A DNA stretch of 64,000 nt from Providencia rustigianii DSM 4541 (lineage in GTDB: Bacteria > Pseudomonadota > Gammaproteobacteria > Enterobacterales > Enterobacteriaceae), in the NCBI RefSeq assembly GCF_000156395.1, contig NZ_GG703822.1:1018-65017 (forward strand), in the 5' to 3' direction. Made by a program: the position numbers and the translations under genes. Below are positions 1 through 10,318 of this stretch, piece by piece (positions within the stretch are counted from its first letter, which is position 1; each line of letters opens with the position of its first letter). The notes under the pieces were generated by a model. That model did no database searches, was not told the origin of the DNA, and saw only the letters and a program-made list of their open reading frames with translations.

Positions 1-116
1 TATTTTTTGTATAGTGTCTTGTGAGTGCCCACACAGATTGTCTGATAAATTGTTAAAGAGCGGTGCGACTTAATCTTTCGATTTTCGACGTCTAGGTCGT
101 TGTCGCGAGGTGTTGT
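1..116 (-). ncRNA. 16S rRNA operon leader (5' part of an rrn transcript leaving the window)
   Basis: Read on the minus strand this stretch carries the enterobacterial rrn leader, including boxA (CGCTCTTTAACA, complement of 51-62) followed by the conserved leader text that precedes 16S rRNA processing sites. The mature 16S gene itself must start to the left of position 1. In E. coli the rrnC operon lies next to yieP in this same orientation, which agrees with the adjacent yieP and hsrA genes. Only leader sequence is present, so the spacer tRNA content cannot be told. Confidence 0.9.
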
Positions 117-144
117 ATACTACGTTTTTTATTTAGAAAGTCAA
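117..144 (-). promoter_or_regulatory. rrn P2 promoter
   Basis: On the minus strand a -35 TTGACT (complement of 139-144) and a -10 TAGTAT (complement of 117-122) are separated by 16 bp. Position and -35 text match the P2 promoter of E. coli rrn operons, just upstream of the boxA leader. Confidence 0.85.
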
Positions 145-236
145 GTGATTATTTTCAACTATTTTCTTTCTCACCTCTGTTATCACGCGGGCTTCGAGGT
201 TTTCTTCGAACCGGTTTATCGTGACAACGGATGCGC

Positions 237-310
237 ATTATAGGGAGCTGCCGAAATCTCGCAAGTGTTTTTTTGCATTTTTATTTTGTTCGCGTTTTTT
301 TTAGCCAAAT
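237..310 (-). promoter_or_regulatory. rrn P1 promoter with UP-like A/T tract
   Basis: On the minus strand a -35 TTGCGA (complement of 259-264) and a perfect -10 TATAAT (complement of 237-242) are 16 bp apart, in a CTCCCTATAATGCGC context identical in style to E. coli rrn P1. The GC-rich GCGC discriminator after the -10 box is the feature linked to stringent control. The A/T-rich run at 265-300 fits an UP element. The P1-P2 spacing is about 120 bp, as in E. coli. Confidence 0.9.
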
Positions 311-414
311 ATGACTTATATCCCCAAATTACGACTGTTATTTGACTATTTCAGCAGCAATAATCCATTTACTCACGTAACATATTAACCATTAATATCG
401 GTATGAGATGAATT

Positions 415-1116
415 ATGGAATTGAGTAAACAGCAAAATGCATCACAAAAGAACCTTTCTTTTATCATTGCACAGAATCTTGGACAGCTAATATTAAAAGA
501 AACCTATTTATCTGACTCAATTCTACCTAGTGAATTAGAACTATCTCAACAATTCAATGCTAGCCGTACAGCCATTAGGGAAGCCATTAAAATTTTAGCT
601 GCAAAAGGAATGGTTCTAGCGCGCCCTAGAATTGGAACTCGCGTTATGCCTTCATCAAATTGGAATTTTCTCGATCAGGATTTACTACGTTGGTGGATTA
701 ATAGTGAAGAGCAGTCAGTAGTAATAAAACACTTTCAAGTCGTACGCCTTGCCATTGAGCCTCATGCTTGTTACCTAGCAGCACTAAACGCAACAAAAGA
801 ACAAAAACAATCGTTACAGTTATTGGCGAATGAAATGCTAGCGTTGTCCCAAGCATTTGATAAACAACAATGGGTAAAAGTCGATTATCGTTTTCATCTA
901 ACTATTTACCACGCTTGCTGTAATCCGTTTTTAGTTTCTTTTGCTAATTTGTTTAGGTCTGTGTATCAACTTTATTTTGATACGATCGCAGAGAATGGTG
1001 CAATAGAAGTTAATATTCATCAGCAACTCGCGGATGCTATTATCAACGGAGATAGTACCCAAGCACTCGATCTCTGCTATAAGTTATTAACAACGGTCAA
1101 TAAAACACATCTATAG
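415..1116 (+). CDS. yieP: GntR/FadR-family transcriptional regulator, YieP homologue
   Basis: A 233-residue regulator. The N-terminal winged helix (about residues 14-82) has the GntR features LPSELELS and SRTAIREAIKIL, and the C-terminal half fits the FCD ligand-binding domain, with conserved acidic and His residues in the EPHA and DYRFHL regions that usually bind a metal. The gene sits 45 bp upstream of hsrA in the same direction and beside the rrn operon, exactly the E. coli yieP-hsrA-rrnC arrangement, which is the main support for the name. The ligand is unknown. The ATG at 415 has only a weak ribosome site (GAGATG), and no better start is seen. Confidence 0.88.
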   Translation: MELSKQQNASQKNLSFIIAQNLGQLILKETYLSDSILPSELELSQQFNASRTAIREAIKILAAKGMVLARPRIGTRVMPSSNWNFLDQDLLRWWINSEEQSVVIKHFQVVRLAIEPHACYLAALNATKEQKQSLQLLANEMLALSQAFDKQQWVKVDYRFHLTIYHACCNPFLVSFANLFRSVYQLYFDTIAENGAIEVNIHQQLADAIINGDSTQALDLCYKLLTTVNKTHL

Positions 1117-1161
1117 GACAGTCCTGCTCAATATACTTTTATCGATTAATATAGGTAACAG

Positions 1162-2550
1162 ATGTTTAAAACAGCGAAAAACATGTCAGGCTTACCGTGG
1201 ATTGCCGCAATGGCTTTTTTCATGCAAGCTCTCGATGCCACTATTTTAAATACGGCGCTGCCTGATATTGCCAAAAGCCTAAATCACTCTCCTTTAGCAA
1301 TGCAGTCCGCCGTTGTTAGCTATACCTTAACCGTTGCTCTATTAATTCCCGTTAGCGGGTGGTTTGCAGACCGATTTGGTACTCGGCGCATTTTTATTAT
1401 TGCTGTAACCTTATTTTCTCTCGGTTCTTTTTTGTGCGCGCTTTCACCATCATTAACTGTTTTGGTTATTTCACGCGTTATTCAAGGGATTGGCGGAGCC
1501 ATGATGATGCCAGTTGCTCGTCTAGCATTAATACGAGCTTATCCACGCAGTGAACTATTGCCAATTTTAAATTTTGTCACTATTCCGGGATTGGTGGGTC
1601 CAATCTTAGGACCTTTACTCGGCGGGATTCTTGTTACCTATGCCACATGGCATTGGATATTTATTATTAATATTCCTATTGGTATTTTAGGTGTTTTTTA
1701 TGCGTTGAAGCATATGCCTGATTTTAAAATGCCAAAACGTAAGTTTGATACCCTCGGGTTTATCCTATTTGGTTTAGGGCTAGTTATGTTATCGGTAAGC
1801 TTAGATTTATTTAGTGATAAATCGTTATCTAGCTATATACCTACCGCGATTGTCTTGGGCGGTTTTCTTTGTCTTCTTATATATATACTCCATGCAAGAA
1901 GAATTAAGCATGCCATTATTCCATTAAATCTATTTCGGACAAGAACCTTCTCGATAGGAATTACTGGTAATGTTGCTACTCGGCTAGGGACAGGAAGTAT
2001 TCCATTTTTAATGCCATTAATGCTACAAGTTGGTTTTGGTTATGAAGCAGTGGTTGCAGGAATGATGATGGCACCTCTGGCAATTGGCTCTATTACTGCA
2101 AAATCAGCAGTCACAAAAATACTCTCTCGATTTGGGTATAGAAAAACGCTATTTACCGTCACTCTGATTATTGGATTAATGGTATCGCAGTTTTCTTTGC
2201 AATCACCAGATATGTCCATCTATCTGTTAGTAATTCCACTGTTTATCTTGGGTATGGTTATGTCGACCCAATTTACAGCGATGAATACCATTTGCTTAGC
2301 TGACTTAACAGATAACAACGCCAGTGCAGGAAATAGTATGTTGGCAGTAACTCAGCAGCTATCAATCAGCTTTGGGATTGCCGTGAGCGCAACCATTTTA
2401 AGTTTCTTTGATAACCAACCGGGAAGCAATGTCGTCGATAACTTCCATTACACATTTATCGCGATTGGTGCCATTACTCTAATTTCTGCATTTGTCTTTT
2501 TACTGCTCAGCAAAACTGATGGTGATAACTTAATTAAAGACAAAAAATAG
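1162..2550 (+). CDS. hsrA: MFS drug-efflux-type transporter (DHA2 family), HsrA homologue
   Basis: A 462-residue polytopic inner-membrane protein of the 14-helix DHA2 group. Seen motifs are [14 protein letters not shown] in helix 1, the loop motif [11 protein letters not shown] near residue 70, [13 protein letters not shown] near 108, and the antiporter motif [10 protein letters not shown] near 150. These indicate proton-coupled export, but the substrate cannot be read from sequence. It follows yieP by 45 bp and probably shares its transcript. It ends 3 bp before the stop of the convergent rbsR, as in E. coli where hsrA (yieO) lies beside rbsR. The related E. coli protein was named for a homocysteine-resistance phenotype. 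Confidence 0.88.
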   Translation: MFKTAKNMSGLPWIAAMAFFMQALDATILNTALPDIAKSLNHSPLAMQSAVVSYTLTVALLIPVSGWFADRFGTRRIFIIAVTLFSLGSFLCALSPSLTVLVISRVIQGIGGAMMMPVARLALIRAYPRSELLPILNFVTIPGLVGPILGPLLGGILVTYATWHWIFIINIPIGILGVFYALKHMPDFKMPKRKFDTLGFILFGLGLVMLSVSLDLFSDKSLSSYIPTAIVLGGFLCLLIYILHARRIKHAIIPLNLFRTRTFSIGITGNVATRLGTGSIPFLMPLMLQVGFGYEAVVAGMMMAPLAIGSITAKSAVTKILSRFGYRKTLFTVTLIIGLMVSQFSLQSPDMSIYLLVIPLFILGMVMSTQFTAMNTICLADLTDNNASAGNSMLAVTQQLSISFGIAVSATILSFFDNQPGSNVVDNFHYTFIAIGAITLISAFVFLLLSKTDGDNLIKDKK

Positions 2551-2553
2551 TTA

Positions 2554-3555
2554 TTAGCGTTTTTTTACGGATTGGCGCTCAATGAGTTTTGGTGTCAGGA
2601 CTAAAACTGAAGGCTCTGCATCAGGGTTATCCATGCGGTGGATTAATTTATTCACCGCTTGTTGCCCCAATTCATCTTTAGGCTGATGCACGGTCGTTAA
2701 TGGTGGGATCATATAAGAAGAGAGATCGATATCGTCATAGCCAATAATTGAGATATCTTCAGGGACTTTCATTCCTTTTTGGAAAATAGCTTGATAAGCG
2801 CCAACCGCCATCGCATCGTTACCAGCAAAAATAGCTTCCGGTGGATTCGGCAATTCCAGCAATTTATTCATGGATTCAAAGCCACCAGCAAACTCAAAAT
2901 CACTAAAAATCACATATTCATCATGAACGTCTAGAGATGCGTGTTGCATAGCTTGAATGAAACCTTGATAACGTGCTCGTGCGGGGGATTTATCTTGAGG
3001 TCCCGCTATACAGGCAATACGAGAAAAACCTGCATCAATCAGATAACGGGTTGCAATTTCACCACCAAGGAATGAGTTATCTTGAATAACGTCCCCATCC
3101 AATTCAAAAGGTGACCAGTCCATCATCACCGTTGGCACAGAAGGATAACGGGAGAACACATTCTTTGATGGACCCTGCACTTCAGTACACATGATGAGTA
3201 ACCCATCGACTCGTTTTTGCAATAAAGTTTCTAAGCTGTGATCCATACGCTGAAGATCACCTTCTGTATTACACAAAATCAAACTGTAACCCAATTCATA
3301 GCAACTACGTTCCACCCCACGCACAACTTCTGCAAAAAATGGGTTATTACTGGTTGTCAGTAACATGCCAATGGTATTGGTGCGATTCATTTTTAAACTT
3401 CGCGCTAATGCTGATGGCGCATAGTTGAGTTGCTCAATCGCACTTTTGACCCGTGAAGTTATACTCTCGCTAACATAGCGATTTTGATTGATAACGTGAG
3501 AAACGGTGGAGGTTGACACACCTGCAAGGCGTGCAACATCTTTCATTGTTGCCAC
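2554..3555 (-). CDS. rbsR: ribose operon repressor RbsR (LacI family)
   Basis: A 333-residue LacI-family repressor. The first 50 residues form the helix-turn-helix and hinge ([16 protein letters not shown], then [10 protein letters not shown]), followed by a periplasmic-binding-protein-like ligand domain with the usual [22 protein letters not shown] and IIGYDDIDL segments. It is very close to E. coli RbsR over its whole length. It is the last gene of rbsDACBKR, 8 bp after rbsK, so it is made from the operon it represses. Its likely targets are the two CGAAACGTTTCG palindromes upstream of rbsD. Confidence 0.96.
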   Translation of the reverse strand: MATMKDVARLAGVSTSTVSHVINQNRYVSESITSRVKSAIEQLNYAPSALARSLKMNRTNTIGMLLTTSNNPFFAEVVRGVERSCYELGYSLILCNTEGDLQRMDHSLETLLQKRVDGLLIMCTEVQGPSKNVFSRYPSVPTVMMDWSPFELDGDVIQDNSFLGGEIATRYLIDAGFSRIACIAGPQDKSPARARYQGFIQAMQHASLDVHDEYVIFSDFEFAGGFESMNKLLELPNPPEAIFAGNDAMAVGAYQAIFQKGMKVPEDISIIGYDDIDLSSYMIPPLTTVHQPKDELGQQAVNKLIHRMDNPDAEPSVLVLTPKLIERQSVKKR

Positions 3556-3563
3556 AAATAATC

Positions 3564-4487
3564 CTATTGTTTTAGAAACTGTTCAATTTCATCACGCCAT
3601 GGAACCGAAGGTTGCGCACCTGGACGAGTGACAGCAATCGCCGCAGCCGCATGAGCAAATACAATGGCATCTTCATCGGCCTTACCTTCAAGCAACGCGG
3701 TAACATAGGCGCCATTGAATGTATCACCTGCGGCAATCGTGTCCACCGCTTTCACTTTAAAGCAGGGAATTATTTTGCCTTGCTCGCCTTTTTGACTAAA
3801 CCAAACCCCTCTAGCCCCCAATGTGATCATGACTTTGTGAATGCCTTTTTGATGTAACACCTGAGCAGCTTTCTGTGCGCCTTGCTCATCATTAACAGCA
3901 ATCCCGGTTAAATACTCCGCTTCGGTTTCATTCGGGGTGATCACATCGACCAACGCGAGTAATGAATCAGGCAATGCTTGAGCGGGTGCAGGATTAAGGA
4001 TCACTTGAGTCTGGTTTTTGCGTGCAATTTCTGCTGCCATCTGTACCGTTTCAATCGGTGATTCTAGCTGCATCAATAGTGCATCCGCATCGGTAATCTG
4101 TTGTTGATATGCAAATAATCTTTCCGTTGTGAGCTGACCATTTGCACCAGCATTGATGCCAATAATGTTTTCGCCTTGCTGATTAACATAAATCAGCGCT
4201 ACACCGGTAGTTTCATTTTCGACAACATCGATACATTCAATATTGATCGCATCTTTTTGCAATTGTTTTTTGATGCTTGAACCAATGTCGTCATCACCCA
4301 CACAGGCAATAAATGTTATGTCAGCGCCACTGCGTCCAGCCGCAACGGCTTGGTTTGCACCTTTACCGCCAAAAGCGACTTGATAATGGTCGCCCCTAAC
4401 TGTTTCACCCGGTTGAGGAAACTGCTGCACATTCAAGATGTGGTCAACGTTGATACTACCTAGAACAACCAGTTTAGCTGCTGCCAT
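3564..4487 (-). CDS. rbsK: ribokinase
   Basis: A 307-residue PfkB-family sugar kinase that phosphorylates D-ribose to ribose 5-phosphate in the cytoplasm. It has the N-terminal signature [15 protein letters not shown] near residue 40 and the C-terminal ATP/anion-hole signature [18 protein letters not shown] near 250, with the catalytic Asp in AAGD. Length matches E. coli RbsK. It lies between rbsB (104 bp upstream, with a hairpin in the gap) and rbsR, in the usual ribose operon order. Confidence 0.97.
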   Translation of the reverse strand: MAAAKLVVLGSINVDHILNVQQFPQPGETVRGDHYQVAFGGKGANQAVAAGRSGADITFIACVGDDDIGSSIKKQLQKDAINIECIDVVENETTGVALIYVNQQGENIIGINAGANGQLTTERLFAYQQQITDADALLMQLESPIETVQMAAEIARKNQTQVILNPAPAQALPDSLLALVDVITPNETEAEYLTGIAVNDEQGAQKAAQVLHQKGIHKVMITLGARGVWFSQKGEQGKIIPCFKVKAVDTIAAGDTFNGAYVTALLEGKADEDAIVFAHAAAAIAVTRPGAQPSVPWRDEIEQFLKQ

Positions 4488-4514
4488 CTCATTTATTTCC
4501 TTTTATATCCCAAT

Positions 4515-4550
4515 AGAGAAAACCGCCGCTATCATTCACGGCGGTTTATC
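4515..4550 (-). terminator. intra-operon hairpin between rbsB and rbsK
   Basis: On the minus strand AACCGCCG pairs with CGGCGGTT around a 10-nt loop and is followed by a short TTTTC run. Placed after the rbsB stop and before rbsK, it is probably a partial terminator or mRNA-stabilising hairpin that lets the binding protein be made in excess of kinase and repressor. The short T run argues against full termination. Confidence 0.65.
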
Positions 4551-4590
4551 AATCTTCTTGTTTTATTACGGATTATTTTTTTATCACGGA

Positions 4591-5481
4591 TTATTGTTTT
4601 ACTACGAGTTCTAATTCAACAGGAACCGTTGCTTCCACTTTTTCGCCTTTTAATACTTTATCGGCGATCTGTACACCAACGATACCAATTTGGTCTGGAC
4701 GTTGAGCAATTGTGGCGCCTAGTTTGCCACCTTGAACCGCTTTGATACCATCTGTAGTACCATCAAAACCGACAACCAGTACATCATCACGCCCTGAGGT
4801 TTGCAGCGCTCTTAACGCACCTAATGCCATTTCGTCATTTTGAGCAAATACCGCTTGAACTGCAGGATGTGCAGTTAATAGGTTTTGCATGACGTTTAAG
4901 CCTTTTGTTCTATCAAAATCTGCTGGCTGGCTCGCCAATATATTGAATTTATGTTCTTTTGCGCCAGTATTGAAACCTTCACCACGTTCACGTGCCGCTG
5001 AGGTTCCTGAAATCCCTTCAAGTTGAATTACTTTGGCATCATTGCCTGTTTTCTTAGCAATAAAGTCTGCTGCCATTTTTCCGCCCATACGGTTATCAGA
5101 AGCAACATGGCTAACAACATTACCTTTGTTAGCGGCACGGTCTAAAGTGATCACTGGGATATTGGCTTTATTTGCCATAATAATGGCATTCCCCACAGCA
5201 TCAGAATCTGTTGGGTTGATTAACATGAGTTTAGTGCCACGCACAGTTAAATCTTGCACGTTTGCTAATTCTTTGGCCGGGTTATCTTGGGAATCTAAAA
5301 CGATGAGTTCATAACCCAGTTTATCAGCTTCTTTCTGAGCGCTGTCCTTCATGGTCACAAAGAATGGGTTGTTCAGGGTAGAAATAACCAGAGCAATATT
5401 ATCTTTCGCCATCGCATTAACACTAACGGTTGCACTCAGTGCAAATGCCGTAAACAGAGTCGCTAGTTTATTCAGTTTCAT
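4591..5481 (-). CDS. rbsB: ribose ABC transporter periplasmic binding protein
   Basis: A 296-residue periplasmic ribose receptor. The first 25 or so residues are a Sec signal peptide (basic MKLNKL, hydrophobic core, AMA cleavage site before KDNIALV), and the mature part has the sugar-binding-protein folds [23 protein letters not shown] and [13 protein letters not shown]. It delivers ribose to RbsC/RbsA and in E. coli also to the Trg chemoreceptor. It is 39 bp downstream of rbsC. Confidence 0.97.
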   Translation of the reverse strand: MKLNKLATLFTAFALSATVSVNAMAKDNIALVISTLNNPFFVTMKDSAQKEADKLGYELIVLDSQDNPAKELANVQDLTVRGTKLMLINPTDSDAVGNAIIMANKANIPVITLDRAANKGNVVSHVASDNRMGGKMAADFIAKKTGNDAKVIQLEGISGTSAARERGEGFNTGAKEHKFNILASQPADFDRTKGLNVMQNLLTAHPAVQAVFAQNDEMALGALRALQTSGRDDVLVVGFDGTTDGIKAVQGGKLGATIAQRPDQIGIVGVQIADKVLKGEKVEATVPVELELVVKQ

Positions 5482-5520
5482 AAAATTATTCCTGTAATCA
5501 TAGAGTCGGGGTAAGAGTTA

Positions 5521-6483
5521 CTATTTTTTATTATCTACGAGCACTGCTAATAAAATCACCACTGCTTTCACAATCATTTGGTAGTTCGAAGAGATACCTA
5601 ATAAGTTCAAACCATTATTTAAGAAACCCAAAATCAATGCACCAATCAAGGTTCCAACAATTCGCCCTTTACCACCAGCCAAGCTGGTACCACCAAGAAC
5701 AACGGCAGCAATCGCGTCCAATTCATAACCATTACCTGCCATTGGTTGGGCAGATGATAGGCGAGCAACTTCAATCACACTGGCTAATGCCGCGAGTAAT
5801 CCACACAGGGCATAAACCGCAATTTTAATACGGTCAACATTGATGCCGGATAAGCGAGTCGCTGATTCATTGCCACCTAGTGCATAAATATAACGACCTA
5901 AACGTGTGTGATGCAGTACATACCACGCTGCTGCAAACACAATAATCATTAACCAAACAGGGGTTGGGATACCAAATGGGCGACCAATACCAAACCAGCC
6001 AAATAGATCAGCGTTATCACTAAAGCCGGTATTGATTGGGCTTCCATCGGTATAAACACGAGTCACACCACGTAATAACAGCATCATCACTAATGTAGCG
6101 ATAAACGCTTGCACCTTACCTTTTGCCACAATCACACCAGTACAAGCACCGATTGCTGCTCCCAGTGCTAATGCCCCAGCCACAGCAACCAAAGCATTCA
6201 CATCAGCACTGACCATTGAGGCAGCAACAGCCCCCGTTAATGCCAGTAATGATCCCACTGATAAATCTATTCCTGAAGTCAGGATAACCAACGTCATCCC
6301 CACGGCCATAATGGCGTTAACCGAAGTTTGTTGAAGAATATTGAATAGGTTATTTACTGTGAAAAAATTGGGACTTAAGGTAGAAACAATCGCAATTAAG
6401 ACTAATAGAGCGATAAGTGATTTTTGCTCCATTAACCATGCTTTGCTGAACCAGCGTTTTGATGATGCGGTTGTTGAACTCAT
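5521..6483 (-). CDS. rbsC: ribose ABC transporter permease
   Basis: A 320-residue inner-membrane permease of the ribose/xylose/galactoside importer class, with multiple hydrophobic segments and the family markers [33 protein letters not shown] and [16 protein letters not shown] (the last near the cytoplasmic coupling loop). Its ATG overlaps the rbsA stop by 4 bp (ATGA), indicating translational coupling with the ATPase. Confidence 0.97.
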   Translation of the reverse strand: MSSTTASSKRWFSKAWLMEQKSLIALLVLIAIVSTLSPNFFTVNNLFNILQQTSVNAIMAVGMTLVILTSGIDLSVGSLLALTGAVAASMVSADVNALVAVAGALALGAAIGACTGVIVAKGKVQAFIATLVMMLLLRGVTRVYTDGSPINTGFSDNADLFGWFGIGRPFGIPTPVWLMIIVFAAAWYVLHHTRLGRYIYALGGNESATRLSGINVDRIKIAVYALCGLLAALASVIEVARLSSAQPMAGNGYELDAIAAVVLGGTSLAGGKGRIVGTLIGALILGFLNNGLNLLGISSNYQMIVKAVVILLAVLVDNKK

Positions 6484-8000
6484 GCTGTTAACTCCTGAAC
6501 TGAGCCGTAATTTTTACCGACTGCGGCAGCCATTAAGGCTTCCTGCGTAGCTTCTTTGGCAGAGAATTCGCCGCTAATATGGCCTTCATGCATAACCAAA
6601 ATGCGATCACTCATTCCAATAACTTCAGGCATTTCTGAAGAAACTAAAATGATACTCAGCCCTTCTTTTTTGAATTGATTGATTAATTGGTAGATTTCTT
6701 TTTTTGCCCCAACATCGACACCACGAGTGGGTTCATCGAGGATCAATACTTTTGGTCTAGTCATCAAACCACGTGCAATCGCTACTTTTTGTTGATTACC
6801 ACCGGATAAGTGGCCAATGATTTGATCCATTGATGGGGTTTTAATATTAAATAGGCGGATAAAATCTCCAACGGTCATTTGCTCTTCGGCATGTTTTAAG
6901 CTTCCACCAAAACGACTAAAATAACGTAGTGCCGTTAATGACATATTCTCTTTGACTGACATTCCAAGCACTAATCCGTCCCGTTTACGGTCTTCAGAAA
7001 TATAAACAATGCCATTATTCAAACCATCTTGTGGTGTTTTTAAGGTAATGGCTTTGCCTTCTAACAGAATGCTTCCCGATTTTTTTGGTGCTGCGCCGTA
7101 GATAATCTTCATTAGCTCAGTGCGCCCAGCGCCCATTAACCCAGAAATTCCTAATATTTCGCCACTTCGAAGCGCAAAGCTGGCATTACTCACACCGGGA
7201 CCTGTAATATTTTCAATCTGTAAACGAACTTCACCGACAGGGACTTGAACGCGAGGATATTGATCTTCCAATTTACGCCCAACCATCATCTCAATCAGTT
7301 TTTCTTCTTCCAATTCATTAACCGGTTTTTCCCCAATGAATTGCCCATCTCGAAATACCGTCACATCATCACAAATCTCAAAGATCTCTTTTAAACGATG
7401 AGAGATATAAACGATCCCACAACCCTCGGATTTTAAATCTTCAATGACACGAAAGAGAGATGCAGTTTCGGTATCGGTTAATGCATCCGTTGGTTCATCC
7501 ATGATGATAACTTGAGATTGGAAGCTGAGGACTTTTGCTATTTCCACCATTTGCTGCTCGCCAATAGACAATTCAGCAATAGTTTGGTGGCTGTCATAAT
7601 CGAGATTCAGGCGTTTGAGCAATTTTTCCGACTCACTGAACATTTTTTTCCAGTCAATTTTGCCGAATTTATTCACAAACTCGCGCCCCAGAAAAATATT
7701 TTCAGCGATGGTTAATTCTGGAATCAGGTTGAGTTCCTGATGAATAATTCCAATACCAGCTTCTTGTGAGCTTTTAGGACCATTGAATGCCACCTCTTTA
7801 CCGAGGTAGCGAATAGCGCCCGCATCTTTGCTGTAAATACCGGTTAGCACTTTCATCATGGTGGATTTACCTGCACCATTTTCGCCTACCAACGCCATCA
7901 CTCTACCCGGGTAAACTTTTAATGCGGCACCAGAAAGCGCCTTTACACCAGGGAATGCTTTATCTATGCCGATAAGTTCTAATAAAGGTTGCATACTCAC
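6480..8000 (-). CDS. rbsA: ribose ABC transporter ATP-binding protein (two-domain)
   Basis: A 506-residue tandem ATPase. The N-terminal domain has a Walker A GENGAGKS near residue 40, signature [12 protein letters not shown] and Walker [13 protein letters not shown]. The C-terminal domain has a degenerate P-loop (GLMGAGRTE), signature [12 protein letters not shown] and Walker [13 protein letters not shown]. That asymmetry is normal for RbsA/MglA/XylG proteins, where one site is catalytically weak. It is 1 bp downstream of rbsD and overlaps rbsC by 4 bp. Confidence 0.97.
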   Translation of the reverse strand: MSMQPLLELIGIDKAFPGVKALSGAALKVYPGRVMALVGENGAGKSTMMKVLTGIYSKDAGAIRYLGKEVAFNGPKSSQEAGIGIIHQELNLIPELTIAENIFLGREFVNKFGKIDWKKMFSESEKLLKRLNLDYDSHQTIAELSIGEQQMVEIAKVLSFQSQVIIMDEPTDALTDTETASLFRVIEDLKSEGCGIVYISHRLKEIFEICDDVTVFRDGQFIGEKPVNELEEEKLIEMMVGRKLEDQYPRVQVPVGEVRLQIENITGPGVSNASFALRSGEILGISGLMGAGRTELMKIIYGAAPKKSGSILLEGKAITLKTPQDGLNNGIVYISEDRKRDGLVLGMSVKENMSLTALRYFSRFGGSLKHAEEQMTVGDFIRLFNIKTPSMDQIIGHLSGGNQQKVAIARGLMTRPKVLILDEPTRGVDVGAKKEIYQLINQFKKEGLSIILVSSEMPEVIGMSDRILVMHEGHISGEFSAKEATQEALMAAAVGKNYGSVQELTA

Positions 8001-8001
8001 C

Positions 8002-8421
8002 TCAGAAGGTCACACCAGAACAAAGAATTACATTAGCGTATGGTGAACATTCCCCTGTTCTGATCACTGCTTTACTGCCATGCGTTATCTGTTTAAAATT
8101 TTCATGGCTGCAATAGACAACTTCGATGTGATTTCCTTGTACTACTTCTAATTCCTGAAGGTGAGCTAAAATTTCACGTTCCATTTGTGGGTTAATCTTA
8201 CTAATTTCCTCAGCCAGAATGGCTTTTTCTACCTGCATCTCTTGGGTAGTGACTCGCAAAACAGACATAAAATCAGGTAAGCCATGTGTCACAGCGAGGT
8301 CAATACGCTCAGCACTAGCAGGAATAGGTAATCCGGCATCAGCAAGGGTGATGTGATCGGTATGCCCTAATTTAGCAATCACAGAGGCTATATTTGAGTT
8401 GAGCAGTATCCCTTTTTTCAT
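8002..8421 (-). CDS. rbsD: D-ribose pyranase
   Basis: A 139-residue cytoplasmic mutarotase that interconverts beta-pyranose and beta-furanose ribose, giving the form used by ribokinase. The catalytic His20 and Asp28 of the family are present at exactly those positions ([11 protein letters not shown]). It is the promoter-proximal gene of the rbs operon and matches E. coli RbsD in length. Confidence 0.97.
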   Translation of the reverse strand: MKKGILLNSNIASVIAKLGHTDHITLADAGLPIPASAERIDLAVTHGLPDFMSVLRVTTQEMQVEKAILAEEISKINPQMEREILAHLQELEVVQGNHIEVVYCSHENFKQITHGSKAVIRTGECSPYANVILCSGVTF

Positions 8422-8465
8422 TCATCACCACCGTTTTTTAATTCTGATGTTGTTTCGTTCCCTAC

Positions 8466-8483
8466 GAGCGAAACGTTTCGCTC
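8466..8483. promoter_or_regulatory. RbsR-type operator O1
   Basis: GAGCGAAACGTTTCGCTC is a perfect 18-bp palindrome with the CG-centred core typical of LacI/PurR/RbsR-family sites. It lies just downstream of the rbs -10 element, covering the likely transcription start, so a bound repressor would block initiation. Confidence 0.82.
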
Positions 8484-8488
8484 ATAGA

Positions 8489-8516
8489 ATAATAGTAAAG
8501 AATAGTCACAACTCAA
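8489..8516 (-). promoter_or_regulatory. probable rbsD promoter
   Basis: On the minus strand a -35 TTGAGT (complement of 8511-8516) and a -10 TATTAT (complement of 8489-8494) are 16 bp apart. The predicted start falls inside operator O1. A half CRP-like TCACA element is present upstream, but no full CRP palindrome. Confidence 0.55.
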
Positions 8517-8545
8517 TATTCTTATCTCGGTTTTGTGATCATTAT

Positions 8546-8557
8546 CGAAACGTTTCG
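8546..8557. promoter_or_regulatory. RbsR-type operator O2
   Basis: CGAAACGTTTCG repeats the 12-bp core of O1, with its centre 77 bp from the centre of O1. It lies upstream of the -35 element, so the pair could support a repression loop or shared control of the divergent ravA side. Confidence 0.72.
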
Positions 8558-8801
8558 TTGGCTTTATTTAAGTAAGAAAAAAGTAACTTATTGAATAAGT
8601 TATAGCTGAATCGTTTTTATTACTTTTCCGAGTAACTTATCAATGAGTAAAGATTTATTGTCTTTTATGCCAAATAACATCAAAGAAAAATAATAAAACT
8701 GATTGCACAATCAATAAAAGGACAGATAACCTAGCAATAGATTGGTTATTAACCATCACCCTCTAACCCCTTGATGCGTAATTTAGAGAAAAGGACTCCA
8801 T

Positions 8802-10316
8802 ATGCAATTAGCCGAACGAATAGCCCAATTAAGCAACTACCTTGAAGGTGGCTTATATGAACGACAGCAAGCTATTCGTTTATGTTTGCTCGCAACGCTC
8901 AGTGGAGAGAGTGTTTTTCTCTTGGGCCCCCCAGGTATTGCAAAAAGTTTAATTGCTAGACGAATGAAATTTGCCTTTCGCCGAGCAAATGCCTTTGAAT
9001 ACCTAATGACAAGATTTTCGACGCCAGAAGAGATTTTTGGCCCACTCTCCATTCAAGCCTTAAAAGATGAAGGCCGTTATGAGCGTTTGACCAAAGGTTA
9101 TTTGCCCGATGCCGAAGTCGTCTTTCTTGATGAAATCTGGAAAGCGGGTCCAGCAATTTTAAATACACTATTGACCGCAATTAATGAGCGCAAATTTCGT
9201 AATGGAGATGAGGAAAAATCAATTCCCATGCGCCTATTGGTCACCGCATCCAATGAACTTCCAGATGCAGATAATAGCCTTGAAGCATTATTTGATAGAA
9301 TGCTGCTGCGAATTTGGTTAGATAAAGTTCAAGAAAAGCAAAATTTTCGCGCATTACTCACAGGAAAATCACAGCAAGAAGATAATTTGGTACCCGATCA
9401 CTTAAAAATCAGCGATGAAGAATACCAAGAGTGGCAAAAAGAAATCCCAAAAATATCGCTGCCCGATCACTGTTTTGAGCTAATTTACCAATTACGCCAG
9501 CAGATTGATGCGACCGAAAAAAATCTCTATGTCTCTGATCGGCGTTGGAAAAAAGCAGTATCCCTACTGCAAGCGAGCGCATTTTTTAACGGTCGCAGTG
9601 CTGTATCACCACTGGATATCGTGCTACTTAAAGATTGTTTATGGCATGACATGCAATCAATGAATTTGTTACCGCAATTAATTAAATCGTTGATACAAGA
9701 AGATGGTTGGCAGCAACGTAAATTTGCGAGAGAAATTGAGCAAGTTTACCAGCAATGGATGTCATCCACCCAAGATCAAAATAACCAAGATGCCTTTAAA
9801 GTAAATAAAAATAATGCAATGTTTGCTCGAAAAGCTTCTTATGTCCTACCTGAAAATATCAGCGAAGGACGCGTCACCTTATTTTTGCATCGTCCATTAC
9901 AACTGCACAATATGAAAGTGACCTTTATTACTACCGATAAAAAATCACTGGTTAATTTCTTAAGTAAAGGTACAACATTGTCTGCACATCTCAACGGGAT
10001 TGGTTTTGCTCAAGAACTAGCCGCTGAGGTGAATAATTTAAACCAAATCCAATTATTAGATGTCAGTCACCAAGTATCAACCCTTTATCTTCAAGATAAA
10101 AACACCCTGAGCCCCACGGTAAATAATAAAGAGTGGCTCGATAAATTAGACACTATCCATAGTGCTATCCAAGAAGCTAAATACCAATTTGAGAAACAGC
10201 AACCTAACTTATTTATCGAACCCCATTGGCTGGCGGACGTCGAACAGAGCTTTATCAAACTATCCGATAAATTAACTCAGTTACGTAATCAAATTATCGG
10301 AAAAACGGCGAATTAA
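8802..10316 (+). CDS. ravA: MoxR-type AAA+ ATPase RavA
   Basis: A 504-residue MoxR-class AAA+ ATPase. Walker A GPPGIAKS lies at residues 42-49 and Walker B VVFLDE ends at residues 110-111, followed by the sensor region LLVTASNE. The C-terminal third matches the RavA LARA/triple-helix part that in E. coli binds LdcI. It pairs with ViaA in the cell envelope stress and respiratory-complex chaperone role described for E. coli. It starts 2 bp before viaA and is divergent from rbsD. Confidence 0.95.
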   Translation: MQLAERIAQLSNYLEGGLYERQQAIRLCLLATLSGESVFLLGPPGIAKSLIARRMKFAFRRANAFEYLMTRFSTPEEIFGPLSIQALKDEGRYERLTKGYLPDAEVVFLDEIWKAGPAILNTLLTAINERKFRNGDEEKSIPMRLLVTASNELPDADNSLEALFDRMLLRIWLDKVQEKQNFRALLTGKSQQEDNLVPDHLKISDEEYQEWQKEIPKISLPDHCFELIYQLRQQIDATEKNLYVSDRRWKKAVSLLQASAFFNGRSAVSPLDIVLLKDCLWHDMQSMNLLPQLIKSLIQEDGWQQRKFAREIEQVYQQWMSSTQDQNNQDAFKVNKNNAMFARKASYVLPENISEGRVTLFLHRPLQLHNMKVTFITTDKKSLVNFLSKGTTLSAHLNGIGFAQELAAEVNNLNQIQLLDVSHQVSTLYLQDKNTLSPTVNNKEWLDKLDTIHSAIQEAKYQFEKQQPNLFIEPHWLADVEQSFIKLSDKLTQLRNQIIGKTAN

Positions 10317-10318
10317 TT

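Larger units (their letters stand above)
8422..8801. other. rbsD-ravA divergent intergenic region (kup missing)
   Basis: A 380-bp gap between two divergent operons. The rbs-proximal half holds a sigma70-like promoter and two RbsR-type palindromes. The ravA-proximal half is A/T-rich and shows no clear promoter, gene remnant or repeat. E. coli has kup here, and no kup coding sequence or fragment is visible. Confidence 0.75.

Noticed and set aside
1-300. Possible tRNA gene near the left edge
   Set aside because: The sequence is explained as rrn leader and promoters on the minus strand; no cloverleaf is seen.
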